DNA of 64,000 nt, from contig NZ_VEBF01000004.1 of assembly GCF_007676705.1 (NCBI RefSeq), positions 124,001-188,000 on the forward strand, written 5' to 3'. Of this stretch, positions 1 through 7,688 are shown piece by piece. The stretch is from Paenibacillus xylanexedens (GTDB lineage: Bacteria > Bacillota > Bacilli > Paenibacillales > Paenibacillaceae). Position 1 is the first letter of the stretch; every line of letters begins with the position of its first letter. The notes under the pieces were generated by a model that was not told the DNA's origin, made no database searches, and worked only from the letters and a program-made list of their open reading frames with translations. The position numbers were made by a program, and so were the translations under genes.

Positions 1-111
1 CTTAATCCGGACGCGAAAGCATATGTTCAATGTGTGTATCCGTACCTGCCTTCCATGAAAAACAAAATAGCAGGATTGAAAAACTGCTGCGGTCCTCAGG
101 AGGAAGCATGA
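1..111 (+). CDS. C-terminal end of a gene upstream of arsB (possibly arsR)
   Basis: Frame 1 is open from the window edge to a TGA at 109-111. It encodes the last 36 residues of a protein ending in a vicinal cysteine pair (KNCCGPQEEA). The stop overlaps the arsB start as ATGA, which is the usual sign of translational coupling in an operon. Genes just before arsB in Gram-positive operons are commonly arsR, and some ArsR proteins bind As(III) through C-terminal cysteine pairs. The identity as ArsR is therefore an inference from position and the cysteines, not from a recognised domain. Confidence 0.5.
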   Translation, partial: LNPDAKAYVQCVYPYLPSMKNKIAGLKNCCGPQEEA

Positions 112-1544
112 CCATTATCGCAATTTTAATCTTTTTGCTTACACTGACTTTTGTGATTTGGCAACCTAAGGGACTTAATATTGGATGGTCAGCGTCAGCT
201 GGAGCTGTCCTTGCTCTCCTTTTTGGAGTCGTCAGTCTATCCGATGTAGGTACGGTCACAGGAATCGTATGGAACGCCACGCTTGCTTTCGTAGCCATTA
301 TTCTAATTTCGCTGATTTTAGATGAAATCGGATTTTTTGAATGGGCTGCATTACACATGGCAAGGCTCGCAAGAGGTAATGGCAAGCTGATGTTCGTTTA
401 TGTTGTGCTGCTTGGTGCAGGAGTAGCAGCGTTCTTTGCAAATGACGGCGCCGCACTGATATTAACACCAATCGTACTCGCCATGGTTCGAGCGCTCAAA
501 TTTGATCAAAAGATGATTTTACCTTTTATTATTGCAAGTGGTTTTATTGCAGATACAACTTCGCTCCCACTTGTAGTCAGTAACCTCGTCAATATCGTTT
601 CTGCGGATTACTTCGGTATCGGTTTTGTGGAGTACGCCAGTCGTATGATTGTTCCCAATTTCTTTTCAATTTTAGCGAGTCTCTTGGTCTTGTTCTTGTT
701 CTTTAGAAAAAGTATTCCAGGGAACTACGAAGTCAGTCAGCTCAAAAAGCCAGCTGATGCGATCAAGGACAAGAAACTGTTCAAAATATCTTGGGTGATC
801 TTAGCCGTGCTATTGGTTGCGTACTTGATGAGCGAGTTCATTCAAGTTCCGGTGTCTGTTATCGCTGGGGTGATAGCCATCTTGTTTATTTTAGCTGCAC
901 GACGAAGTCACGCTATTCAAACATGGAAGCTCATCAAAGGGGCTCCATGGGCAGTAGTTATTTTCTCCATTGGTATGTACGTCGTCGTTTATGGACTACG
1001 AAATGTGGGATTGACGGATGAACTTGGGAAGGTCATTCAAGCTATTGCCGACCAGGGGCTCTACATCTCCACACTTGGCATGGGCTTTCTGGCTGCGATA
1101 TTGTCTTCGCTTATGAACAATATGCCGACAGTGATGATTGATGCGCTTGCTATTGATGGAACCAATACGCAAGGTGTCATCCGGGAATCGCTGATTTATG
1201 CCAATATTATCGGCAGTGACTTGGGTCCAAAAATTACACCGATCGGATCGCTCGCAACACTTTTGTGGCTACATGTACTGTCCCGTAAGGATGTAAAAAT
1301 CACGTGGGGAAGTTATTTCAAAATTGGGATTGTACTCACCATCCCAACGCTCTTTATCACGTTAACAGGACTGTATTTGTGGCTACACTTGATCCATTCA
1401 ACAAACATAAACGTTTGGTTAATGATTGCCGTAATCACAGCCATATTGGTTGTTATCGCTTGGATCATCAAAGCGTTGATTAATCCAAAAATGGGCGAAG
1501 CGAAAACACAAGTAAGCCAAACCGAAGATAAAGGAGATCAATAA
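108..1544 (+). CDS. arsB: Arsenite efflux membrane protein ArsB
   Basis: This 478-residue protein is very hydrophobic, with about 10-12 membrane segments, and belongs to the ArsB/NhaD (ion transporter) superfamily. It expels arsenite or antimonite across the cytoplasmic membrane. Family-like stretches include FFANDGAALILTPIVLAM near residues 110-125 and the later SLMNNMPTVMIDALA and GSDLGPKITPIGSLATLLW segments. The start is ATG 108, 7 bases after TCAGGAGGA; an in-frame ATG at 30 has no ribosome binding site and lies in the preceding gene. arsC follows after 2 bases, so the two are certainly co-transcribed. No ArsA ATPase is present, so the pump probably works as a secondary carrier. Confidence 0.93.
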   Translation: MTIIAILIFLLTLTFVIWQPKGLNIGWSASAGAVLALLFGVVSLSDVGTVTGIVWNATLAFVAIILISLILDEIGFFEWAALHMARLARGNGKLMFVYVVLLGAGVAAFFANDGAALILTPIVLAMVRALKFDQKMILPFIIASGFIADTTSLPLVVSNLVNIVSADYFGIGFVEYASRMIVPNFFSILASLLVLFLFFRKSIPGNYEVSQLKKPADAIKDKKLFKISWVILAVLLVAYLMSEFIQVPVSVIAGVIAILFILAARRSHAIQTWKLIKGAPWAVVIFSIGMYVVVYGLRNVGLTDELGKVIQAIADQGLYISTLGMGFLAAILSSLMNNMPTVMIDALAIDGTNTQGVIRESLIYANIIGSDLGPKITPIGSLATLLWLHVLSRKDVKITWGSYFKIGIVLTIPTLFITLTGLYLWLHLIHSTNINVWLMIAVITAILVVIAWIIKALINPKMGEAKTQVSQTEDKGDQ

Positions 1545-1546
1545 TC

Positions 1547-1972
1547 ATGAACAACAAACCACTTGTTTACTTTTTGTGTACAGGGAACTCTTGCAGAAGC
1601 CAAATCGCCGATGGATTTTTGAAGGCACTCGGTAGTGAACAATACGAGGTGAGAAGTGCAGGGTTAGAGGCACATGGCTTAAATCCTCGTGCTGTTCAAA
1701 CGATGAAAGAAGCTGGGATCGATATCTCCAATCATACATCAGATGTGATTGATCCTGATATTTTAAAACAAGCAGACTACATCATCACTCTTTGTGGTCA
1801 TGCCAACGATAATTGTCCAGTTGTACGTAATGACAAAGCTGAAAGATGGCACTGGGGCTTCGATGATCCAGCCAAGGCGACAGGTACAGAGGAAGAAATC
1901 ACAGCTACATTCGCTGAGGTCCGCGATTCAATTAAAGCTCGAATTGAACAATTCTTGAAAGAAGGTAAGTAA
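1547..1972 (+). CDS. arsC: Arsenate reductase ArsC, thioredoxin-coupled type
   Basis: The 141-residue protein has the low-molecular-weight phosphatase fold P-loop CTGNSCRS at residues 11-18 and the CGHANDNC segment carrying Cys83 and Cys90. This Cys triad (11, 83, 90) is that of the Bacillus/Staphylococcus ArsC family. In that family, arsenate attacks the first cysteine and the disulphide is passed to 83-90 and then to thioredoxin. It reduces As(V) to As(III) for export by ArsB. Length is as usual for the family. It lies 2 bases after arsB, with GGAGATCA before the ATG, and 1 base before the next gene. Confidence 0.95.
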   Translation: MNNKPLVYFLCTGNSCRSQIADGFLKALGSEQYEVRSAGLEAHGLNPRAVQTMKEAGIDISNHTSDVIDPDILKQADYIITLCGHANDNCPVVRNDKAERWHWGFDDPAKATGTEEEITATFAEVRDSIKARIEQFLKEGK

Positions 1973-1973
1973 G

Positions 1974-2411
1974 ATGAATCATGTCAAAAAGGAGTACCAT
2001 GCACTCGTTGCTGATAAAATCTTTATGGGCGGAGCTGCAGACGTAGAGGCAATGGTTCTTAACGAAGGTATTGAAGTCGTGGTGGATCTGCGGGAAGAAG
2101 CAACAGAATGTGCGTATCCAGCAGCTCAAGTGAAGTGGGTAAAGGTTCCGCTTGATGACGATACGAAAGAACATGAAGCCGAGCTTTTTAAACAAGCCAT
2201 TCATGAGGTTGTCGGAGCGTATAATGCCGGCAAGAAAGTTGCCTTTCACTGTGGAGGGGGCAAAGGTAGAACAGGGACCGTAGCAGCTGGCACTCTGTTA
2301 GAACTAGGGTTAGCCAGTTCAATTGAGGATGCTGAACTAAAGGCAAAAACCATCAGAAGTATCATTAATATTAAGCCAATGCAAAAGGAATTATTAAATA
2401 AAATATTCTGA
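1974..2411 (+). CDS. Dual-specificity/tyrosine phosphatase-like protein in the ars operon
   Basis: This 145-residue soluble protein has the cysteine-phosphatase signature HCGGGKGRTG (HCX5R-T/S-G) at residues 93-102 and an upstream VDLREE strand, typical of the DSP/PTP superfamily. It starts 1 base after the arsC stop, with a GAAGG Shine-Dalgarno inside the arsC end, so it is part of the arsenic operon. The CX5R active site is chemically related to arsenate chemistry, since the low-molecular-weight phosphatase fold was recruited for ArsC. It could instead be a protein phosphatase that regulates the pump or repairs arsenylated groups. The substrate is unknown. A terminator hairpin follows about 100 bases downstream. 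Confidence 0.8.
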   Translation: MNHVKKEYHALVADKIFMGGAADVEAMVLNEGIEVVVDLREEATECAYPAAQVKWVKVPLDDDTKEHEAELFKQAIHEVVGAYNAGKKVAFHCGGGKGRTGTVAAGTLLELGLASSIEDAELKAKTIRSIINIKPMQKELLNKIF

Positions 2412-2516
2412 AACAAGGCTTTTAATCGTTACGCTAACTGGGAATGTTAGCCTAATAAAACTTAAGAAGGCATCAAAGTGATCAGCTGCTGATTTCAACT
2501 AGCGGACTGACAATAG

Positions 2517-2549
2517 GGATCGTTGCAAAAATGCTAACGATCCTTTTTT
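2517..2549 (+). terminator. Rho-independent terminator of the ars operon
   Basis: GGATCGTTGC pairs imperfectly with GCTAACGATCC around a short A-rich loop and is followed by six T residues. It ends the arsB-arsC-phosphatase unit. Confidence 0.75.
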
Positions 2550-2762
2550 GTACCTTTAAGGACGAGAATCATGATGCCTAATTAAGCTAGAGAGAGTAGG
2601 TTAACGGCAAGGATCGTCTGTGGGCAGAACTGTAATATCAGGAGAATTTATGGTTTTAATAGAGGATAATGATTACTTATTATTCCAGATATATGCTACT
2701 CTCTTTTTATTCCATAGTTTTCTTAACGGATAAATGGAAATTTAAATGTTGGGGGCGATTGC
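2550..2762. other. Intergenic stretch before the AMP ligase
   Basis: About 210 AT-rich bases with no credible reading frame or strong hairpin. It should contain the promoter of the ligase gene, but no convincing -35/-10 pair stood out. Confidence 0.4.
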
Positions 2763-4340
2763 TTGCTTCTATCCGAACGATTGCCAATTGCAGCAAGTCT
2801 GTACCCTGAGGAACCAGCGTTAATACGACACGGCCAAACAATGAGTTATGGGGAGCTTTACGGTCAAGTTGAGAGGCTGAGTCATGCCCTGTATCTTGAA
2901 GGTCTCCGGGCGGGCGATCGGTTTGCCCTTTTAGGTGATCCAGATCCCCAACTCGTCGTTGCGTTCTATGCTGCAGTTGGGATCGGAGCTATACCGCTCG
3001 TGCCGTCTCCTTTGCTAACAGTGCCTGAACTCGCTGCCATATTTCAGGATGCAGAACCGCATATGATTATTCATGATGAGCAACATGCTGAAGCAGCTAT
3101 CGCCACGGTAAAACTGCTTGGGTATTGTCCAAAACTGTTCACGACAGACGAAGAATGGCCGAGTGCCAGTTCGCTCGCCGTTCTTTTACAGCAGGAACTC
3201 GAATTCCCTCCAAACTTTCATTTCAATCGAAGTGTAGACGATACGGCAGTCCTGATTTATACGGGCGGAACAACCGGTCGACCAAAAGGGGTAATGCATT
3301 CGCATCGAGGTATGGCTGCTTGGAATCAACTTACGCCTTCTGCAGGCTTCGGTCATGATCTCAGGCGTCGTGTGTTAGTACTCAACCTATCCCATCTGGT
3401 TGGTCAGTTCCAGTTGTGGGCGACCATGGCTGCCGGAGGCTGTCTTGTATTCCTAGACGAATACCCGGCGGATGTACACCGCATTATGGAAGCTGTTGAA
3501 CGTGATCAGATTACACAACTCAGCACAGTAGGCCAACTGCTCCGTGATCTTACCCGCGAGGCATCCGTCGGGGGTAGAAACTTGAAGAGCCTAAAGCTTA
3601 TTGGCTGTGGAGGGTCCATTATTTCCCCGGATACACTTCAGGATGTCGTATCGCAATTCCCTGAAGCTTTAATTGTTAACAACTACTCACAAGCAGAATG
3701 TGGAATGTCCATAAGCCGTCTTTTTCCTGCTCAGCATATGAACGATCCTCTTCGCCTTCGATCCGTAGGACGTCCCGCTGACCTGGCTGCCCAGGGTGAG
3801 CAGGCCTTCGAAGTTCGGATATTAAATACGGACGGAAGTGAGACAGTTACGGGCGAGGCTGGAGAAATCGTTGTTCGAGGTGAACAGACCATGCTGGGGT
3901 ATTGGCGCCAGTTGGAGGCTACTGCCGAGACCATGCCTGATGGCTGGATCCGAACTGGGGATGTCGGTTGTCTGGATGTCGAAGGCTACCTTTATGTGTT
4001 TGATCGCTTGAAGGATATGGTTATTGTGGGCGGTTCCAATGTGTTTTGTGCCGAAGTGGAGCATGTTATTGTGACCCATGAAGCGGTAATCGAGGCGGCC
4101 GTAATCGGACATCCTCTTCCTGACGATGGCGAGGAACTCGTCGCTTTCATAGTGTTACGGGACGGTGACAGTTTGGATCTGACACGGATGCAGGCGTTTT
4201 GTGAGCCACACCTTGCTCGGTACAAATGGCCGACTCAACTGTTCATTGTGGATACTTTGCCCAGAACAGCTGTGGATAAAATAGACAAAAAGCGGTTGCG
4301 CAAGCATCTATCCTCAATATTATCCGAAAGACTATGCTAA
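2763..4340 (+). CDS. Acyl-CoA synthetase / AMP-dependent ligase
   Basis: This 525-residue protein is a member of the ANL superfamily, which adenylates a carboxylic acid and usually transfers it to CoA. The ATP-binding A3 motif YTGGTTGRPKG lies near residue 164. The hinge WIRTGD and GYLYVFDRLKDMVIVGG segment is near residue 395, and the C-terminal catalytic lysine lies in VDKIDKKRLRK. The start is TTG 2763, 7 bases after GGGGG; no in-frame ATG has a better ribosome binding site. It stands alone between two terminators, with no acyl carrier protein or beta-oxidation gene nearby, so the substrate cannot be inferred. A medium/long-chain fatty acid or aryl acid is possible. Confidence 0.85.
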   Translation: MLLSERLPIAASLYPEEPALIRHGQTMSYGELYGQVERLSHALYLEGLRAGDRFALLGDPDPQLVVAFYAAVGIGAIPLVPSPLLTVPELAAIFQDAEPHMIIHDEQHAEAAIATVKLLGYCPKLFTTDEEWPSASSLAVLLQQELEFPPNFHFNRSVDDTAVLIYTGGTTGRPKGVMHSHRGMAAWNQLTPSAGFGHDLRRRVLVLNLSHLVGQFQLWATMAAGGCLVFLDEYPADVHRIMEAVERDQITQLSTVGQLLRDLTREASVGGRNLKSLKLIGCGGSIISPDTLQDVVSQFPEALIVNNYSQAECGMSISRLFPAQHMNDPLRLRSVGRPADLAAQGEQAFEVRILNTDGSETVTGEAGEIVVRGEQTMLGYWRQLEATAETMPDGWIRTGDVGCLDVEGYLYVFDRLKDMVIVGGSNVFCAEVEHVIVTHEAVIEAAVIGHPLPDDGEELVAFIVLRDGDSLDLTRMQAFCEPHLARYKWPTQLFIVDTLPRTAVDKIDKKRLRKHLSSILSERLC

Positions 4341-4378
4341 CGGAAAATGGTGTTCAAAAGGTAGTTGAGATCAACAAA

Positions 4379-4425
4379 TACAGCCCTTCAACTTCCTTTG
4401 GGAAGTGAAGGGCTGTACGTTTCTT
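4379..4425. terminator. Bidirectional terminator between convergent genes
   Basis: TACAGCCCTTCA-CTTCC pairs with GGAAGTGAAGGGCTGTA around a TTTG loop. A T-rich tract follows on the plus side and a T-rich tract on the minus side. It serves both the ligase gene and the GH85 gene. Confidence 0.85.
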
Positions 4426-4463
4426 TTCTGTTATGCAGGCGGGCACGAAAATACCTTGCAGTG

Positions 4464-7286
4464 TTACCTCAAAATCGTAGTAGCCTGGTTACCCGCATAA
4501 TCTTCAATGACCAGCTTCAATGAGCTGTTGCTGGACGATGGCGTGAAGGTCAGTTCACTCAGCTTCGTTCTTCCCCGAATGATATACGGGAATTTCTGCG
4601 AAACATAAGTGACTCCGAACTCGCGTGCCACCCCATTTTCATATACATAGATCTTGTACCAGTCCTCCAGATCCGGGAGGGTTAATGTGTACTTTCCATC
4701 TTTTACCGTCACCTTTTCCTTGGCGTATGGTGTAATCTGAAGATCTGCGAGCTGTCCGGTATGGGTAACCGGATTCTGCCCGCCAATAGCGATGTTCAGC
4801 ACGTAATGCTCACCGTTGGTCGGAAGTCCGGACAGGACGGCAGACTGTTTTCCTTTTTTGACTTGAAGTGACTTGGTGAAGGGTTCTTTTGTGTATTCGG
4901 TTTCTAGTGTGAGCTGAATAGACTCATTGCCTTTATCTTTGTCTTTATCCTTGTCTTTATCTTTACCGGTATTCTTATCTTTCTCTTTGCCCGAGTCTTT
5001 CGCTTTCTTCGGGTTTTTCCAGCTTACAATAGCATCGCCATTCTTTTTGAATTTCACATCAATATTCTGAACGGATGCATTCAGATCATAAGGCAGGACG
5101 GTTGCTTCACTTTCGGTACCGTCTGCACCAACAGCACGTATAGACAGTTCACCAGACGGCTGTTTTAGCGATTTGATATAAAAAGTGGAATCATACACGC
5201 CGCCTACATAGGCGCCATTTTCATATAAATTGTATTGCTTGACCTCTGAATAGTCCTTCATGTCCCATGCGACAACCAGTTCGTCGGTGTTGGTCAGTGC
5301 TTTGGCAATATGGAATCCGGTCGGTGCATCCGGTACAGCCGCTGAACCATCGAATATACGGATCTCACCAATATTCATCTGATAATTCTCAATTGGCTCA
5401 CCGTTCGGGTCAAAGGATAATCCCATAGCGGCAATGGTTTTGCCTTGATAGGCGCTCAAATCCAGTGAAACGGTCTTCCAGCCTTCCGTATGCTGGCCTG
5501 AATTAGGCACATTTACGTTGACCACGTTGGATGGATCATCTTCGAAGATCAACCCAACATGCAGGGAGGAAGCGTCACTAGTCGACGGTTTGTTATACGT
5601 CAGTTCCAGTTTCGATTGTCCGTTGACGGACAGATCGGTCTTGTACAGGCGCAGGAAGTTGTCCGCGTTCAGTGTACCGTTCACCACGAGAGAGCTGCCG
5701 CCATTGAACGCGCCAATGGAGTCATAGTTGTACCTTGCGCCTTTCTCATAAGATGGACCATAGTCAAAATCAACACTGAGCTTGTCACCTTCACTATCCA
5801 TCCACCATTGCCAAGTGACAGGGATATCCTGAATGTTGATATTCGACCATTCTTTATCGTTCGAGACAGCGCCGTCTTCATAATATTTCAGACCGTGGCC
5901 CGTATTGAAGCTGGTCGCAAAATTAGAGCCGTTGATGACGGAGCGTTCGGTCAGATAAGCGGCGATTCCATCCCAATTCGCACCGGAAGCATACACATCT
6001 GACAGATCGGCAGACGCATTACGACGTGCATCTGTCGGGTCCTGATTTGGACCAGACCACCAGGCACGATCACGTACAAAGGTCATCCACTGGTACTCAT
6101 CCTCAGCTCGGTGATTGGTGCTGCCATCGCCCATCTCTTCATCCAGAGCGTTGTGGGTGAAGTCGGCACCCAATGTCGCGATGCTGTTCATAGGTTGACC
6201 GTTCTCATCCAGATTATGGCGCAGGTCATAGGATTGCTTCCAGCGGCCGAATTTGTCATGTCCACCTTCAACACCAGCAAACACGGTTTCCAGTGGATCC
6301 AGTCCCAGGCTAAGGGCATGATCACGGGAATCGCGGAGCATCTTGTGGTTCCATACATAGTTCAGGAAGATGGAATCGGAGACTCTGCCGAGAACGGAAT
6401 CCTGTACAAAGGGGCTGTTGAGCCCATTAAATTGGTTCTGATACTGAATCTTGCCTGTTGTATTGACGGTGGAGTCATACCACTGAACGTACAGGCCTTC
6501 ATCTCTTAGATATTTCATGAATTTCTTGTAGGAAGCGATATCCTCAGGGGCTACACCCCGGGCAACCTCTTCCTGATTGAAAAAGTATCCATCATAGTTA
6601 TAATACTTCGCCATCTCAACCAGTTTCTTGGCTACAGGGAAGTTGCCGTTCTCATCCTGAATCAGCATTTGTTTGTACGTCTGTGGTCCACGGTCATTGT
6701 CCGAGAAAAAGATATTGGCAATGGACTTAACGCCATTCTTGTGGGCTGCATTGGTGTAGGCCGGATTCGGAATGTTCAGAATACCGAACTCGAAGTATTT
6801 CTCCGTCCACTCTTTACTCGGGTCGTACAGTTCCTCTGGTACTCCTGCAGAGGCCATACCGTGCCAATAGCTGTAGTAGTCTGTATATTGCCAATAATTA
6901 AACAGATACTGACTGAATTCATTGGTATAAGGTGTGCTATCAAAAAATGCATTGCCGTAATCACCACTCATTGTGAACAGTTGGGTGTCCGGGCTAAGCT
7001 CAGGATAAGCTTGGGTGGCAGCGAAGGCTTCATTACGGGGCTGCAAGGGAACATGGGCACGAAGTAAATCGCCATGGATATCACTTTCCGGTGTCCAGTT
7101 CAGAATCTGGGCCGAGGTGTATCCGTGTTGATAGGGCTGATTCACCCCTTTGGCACTTTCACCGGTGTAAGGGAGCGTGTCTCCGGCATAAACGGATGAT
7201 GCAACAACTTGTCCAAGCAGAGCCGTGGTCAGGACCATGGCAGTGACCTTGGGAATGAGGCCTTTCGGTTTGAGTTTGCGTGTCAT
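4464..7286 (-). CDS. Secreted endo-beta-N-acetylglucosaminidase, GH85
   Basis: The 940-residue protein cuts between the two core GlcNAc residues of N-glycans and releases the free oligosaccharide. It has a Sec signal peptide (residues 1-34, cleavage after VYA) and the GH85 catalytic strand DGYFFNQEE. Asn237 and Glu239 there match the family's essential Asn-X-Glu pair. A carbohydrate-binding-like beta domain spans about 510-650, followed by Fn3-like modules. A charged linker of KD/KDKDK repeats near residue 770 joins the C-terminal beta domains. There is no LPXTG anchor, so it is probably secreted freely or held by its lysine-rich part. It is divergent from the two-component genes of the same locus, with a CcpA-like site upstream and AAGGAGG near the start. 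Confidence 0.92.
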   Translation of the reverse strand: MTRKLKPKGLIPKVTAMVLTTALLGQVVASSVYAGDTLPYTGESAKGVNQPYQHGYTSAQILNWTPESDIHGDLLRAHVPLQPRNEAFAATQAYPELSPDTQLFTMSGDYGNAFFDSTPYTNEFSQYLFNYWQYTDYYSYWHGMASAGVPEELYDPSKEWTEKYFEFGILNIPNPAYTNAAHKNGVKSIANIFFSDNDRGPQTYKQMLIQDENGNFPVAKKLVEMAKYYNYDGYFFNQEEVARGVAPEDIASYKKFMKYLRDEGLYVQWYDSTVNTTGKIQYQNQFNGLNSPFVQDSVLGRVSDSIFLNYVWNHKMLRDSRDHALSLGLDPLETVFAGVEGGHDKFGRWKQSYDLRHNLDENGQPMNSIATLGADFTHNALDEEMGDGSTNHRAEDEYQWMTFVRDRAWWSGPNQDPTDARRNASADLSDVYASGANWDGIAAYLTERSVINGSNFATSFNTGHGLKYYEDGAVSNDKEWSNINIQDIPVTWQWWMDSEGDKLSVDFDYGPSYEKGARYNYDSIGAFNGGSSLVVNGTLNADNFLRLYKTDLSVNGQSKLELTYNKPSTSDASSLHVGLIFEDDPSNVVNVNVPNSGQHTEGWKTVSLDLSAYQGKTIAAMGLSFDPNGEPIENYQMNIGEIRIFDGSAAVPDAPTGFHIAKALTNTDELVVAWDMKDYSEVKQYNLYENGAYVGGVYDSTFYIKSLKQPSGELSIRAVGADGTESEATVLPYDLNASVQNIDVKFKKNGDAIVSWKNPKKAKDSGKEKDKNTGKDKDKDKDKDKGNESIQLTLETEYTKEPFTKSLQVKKGKQSAVLSGLPTNGEHYVLNIAIGGQNPVTHTGQLADLQITPYAKEKVTVKDGKYTLTLPDLEDWYKIYVYENGVAREFGVTYVSQKFPYIIRGRTKLSELTFTPSSSNSSLKLVIEDYAGNQATTILR

Positions 7287-7362
7287 GCTGTTCCTCCTTC
7301 AAGTGGAATGAATGTAAGGTATTCTTTTACACAAAGCTAAACTTATGGTTAACGATAGTGGA

Positions 7363-7376
7363 TGAAAGCGTTTTTA
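7363..7376. promoter_or_regulatory. cre-like (CcpA) site upstream of the GH85 gene
   Basis: TGAAAGCGTTTTTA matches the catabolite-response consensus TGWAANCGNTNWCA at all but one position. It lies 77 bases upstream of the endoglycosidase start, a sensible place for carbon catabolite control. Prediction from the motif only. Confidence 0.45.
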
Positions 7377-7463
7377 AATAGGGCGAAATTAAAGAAACAC
7401 AGATATAAACTAAAGAAAAGTTGTAGGTGACAAGTTAATGTCAGAAGCCTAATGATATAATTC

Positions 7464-7655
7464 TATATAAGTTAAACTAATCATTTACACGAAAACGGAG
7501 AGGACAGAAAAAACCTGAAGAAGCGAAGCGTTCGCCTTTATCACCGGATTTTCCCTTAAGAAAAGGGAATCGAAAAAATCTGGGGATAACAGCGATTGGA
7601 AGGTTATTCTGTCATCGTAGTGTCAGTGTAAATAATCTTTAGTTCAACTTATATA
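7464..7655 (+). ncRNA. Structured element family, copy 1
   Basis: This is a 192-nt foldback. The outer arms TATATAAGTT (7464-7473) and AACTTATATA (7646-7655) continue through AACTAA/TTAGTT and ATTTACAC/GTGTAAAT. Next come GACAGAA/TTCTGTC, a small GCGAA-GCG-TTCGC hairpin, and a long helix TTATC-CCGGATTTT/AAAATCTGGGGATAA capped by CCCTT/AAGGG. It shares the unpaired ACGGAGAGG and GGATAACAGCGAT segments with three other copies in the window. It lies between the divergent GH85 and histidine kinase genes and reads toward the kinase. It may be a transcribed RNA, a leader element or a mobile repeat; the class is not one I can name. Confidence 0.6.
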
Positions 7656-7688
7656 GTCAGGAAAACAGCATCGGAGGGAACATGCAAC

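Noticed and set aside
30..107. N-terminal extension of ArsB
   Set aside because: The region is the end of the preceding gene in another frame and has no ribosome binding site; ATG 108 has TCAGGAGGA.
5559..6002. Plus-strand frame opposite the GH85 gene
   Set aside because: It lies wholly within a well-supported minus-strand enzyme and lacks a start signal.
7464..7655. IscB/IsrB omega-RNA or a similar nuclease guide
   Set aside because: No RuvC/HNH or TnpB-like protein lies near any copy, and no guide-like variable end was seen; kept only as something to test by profile search.
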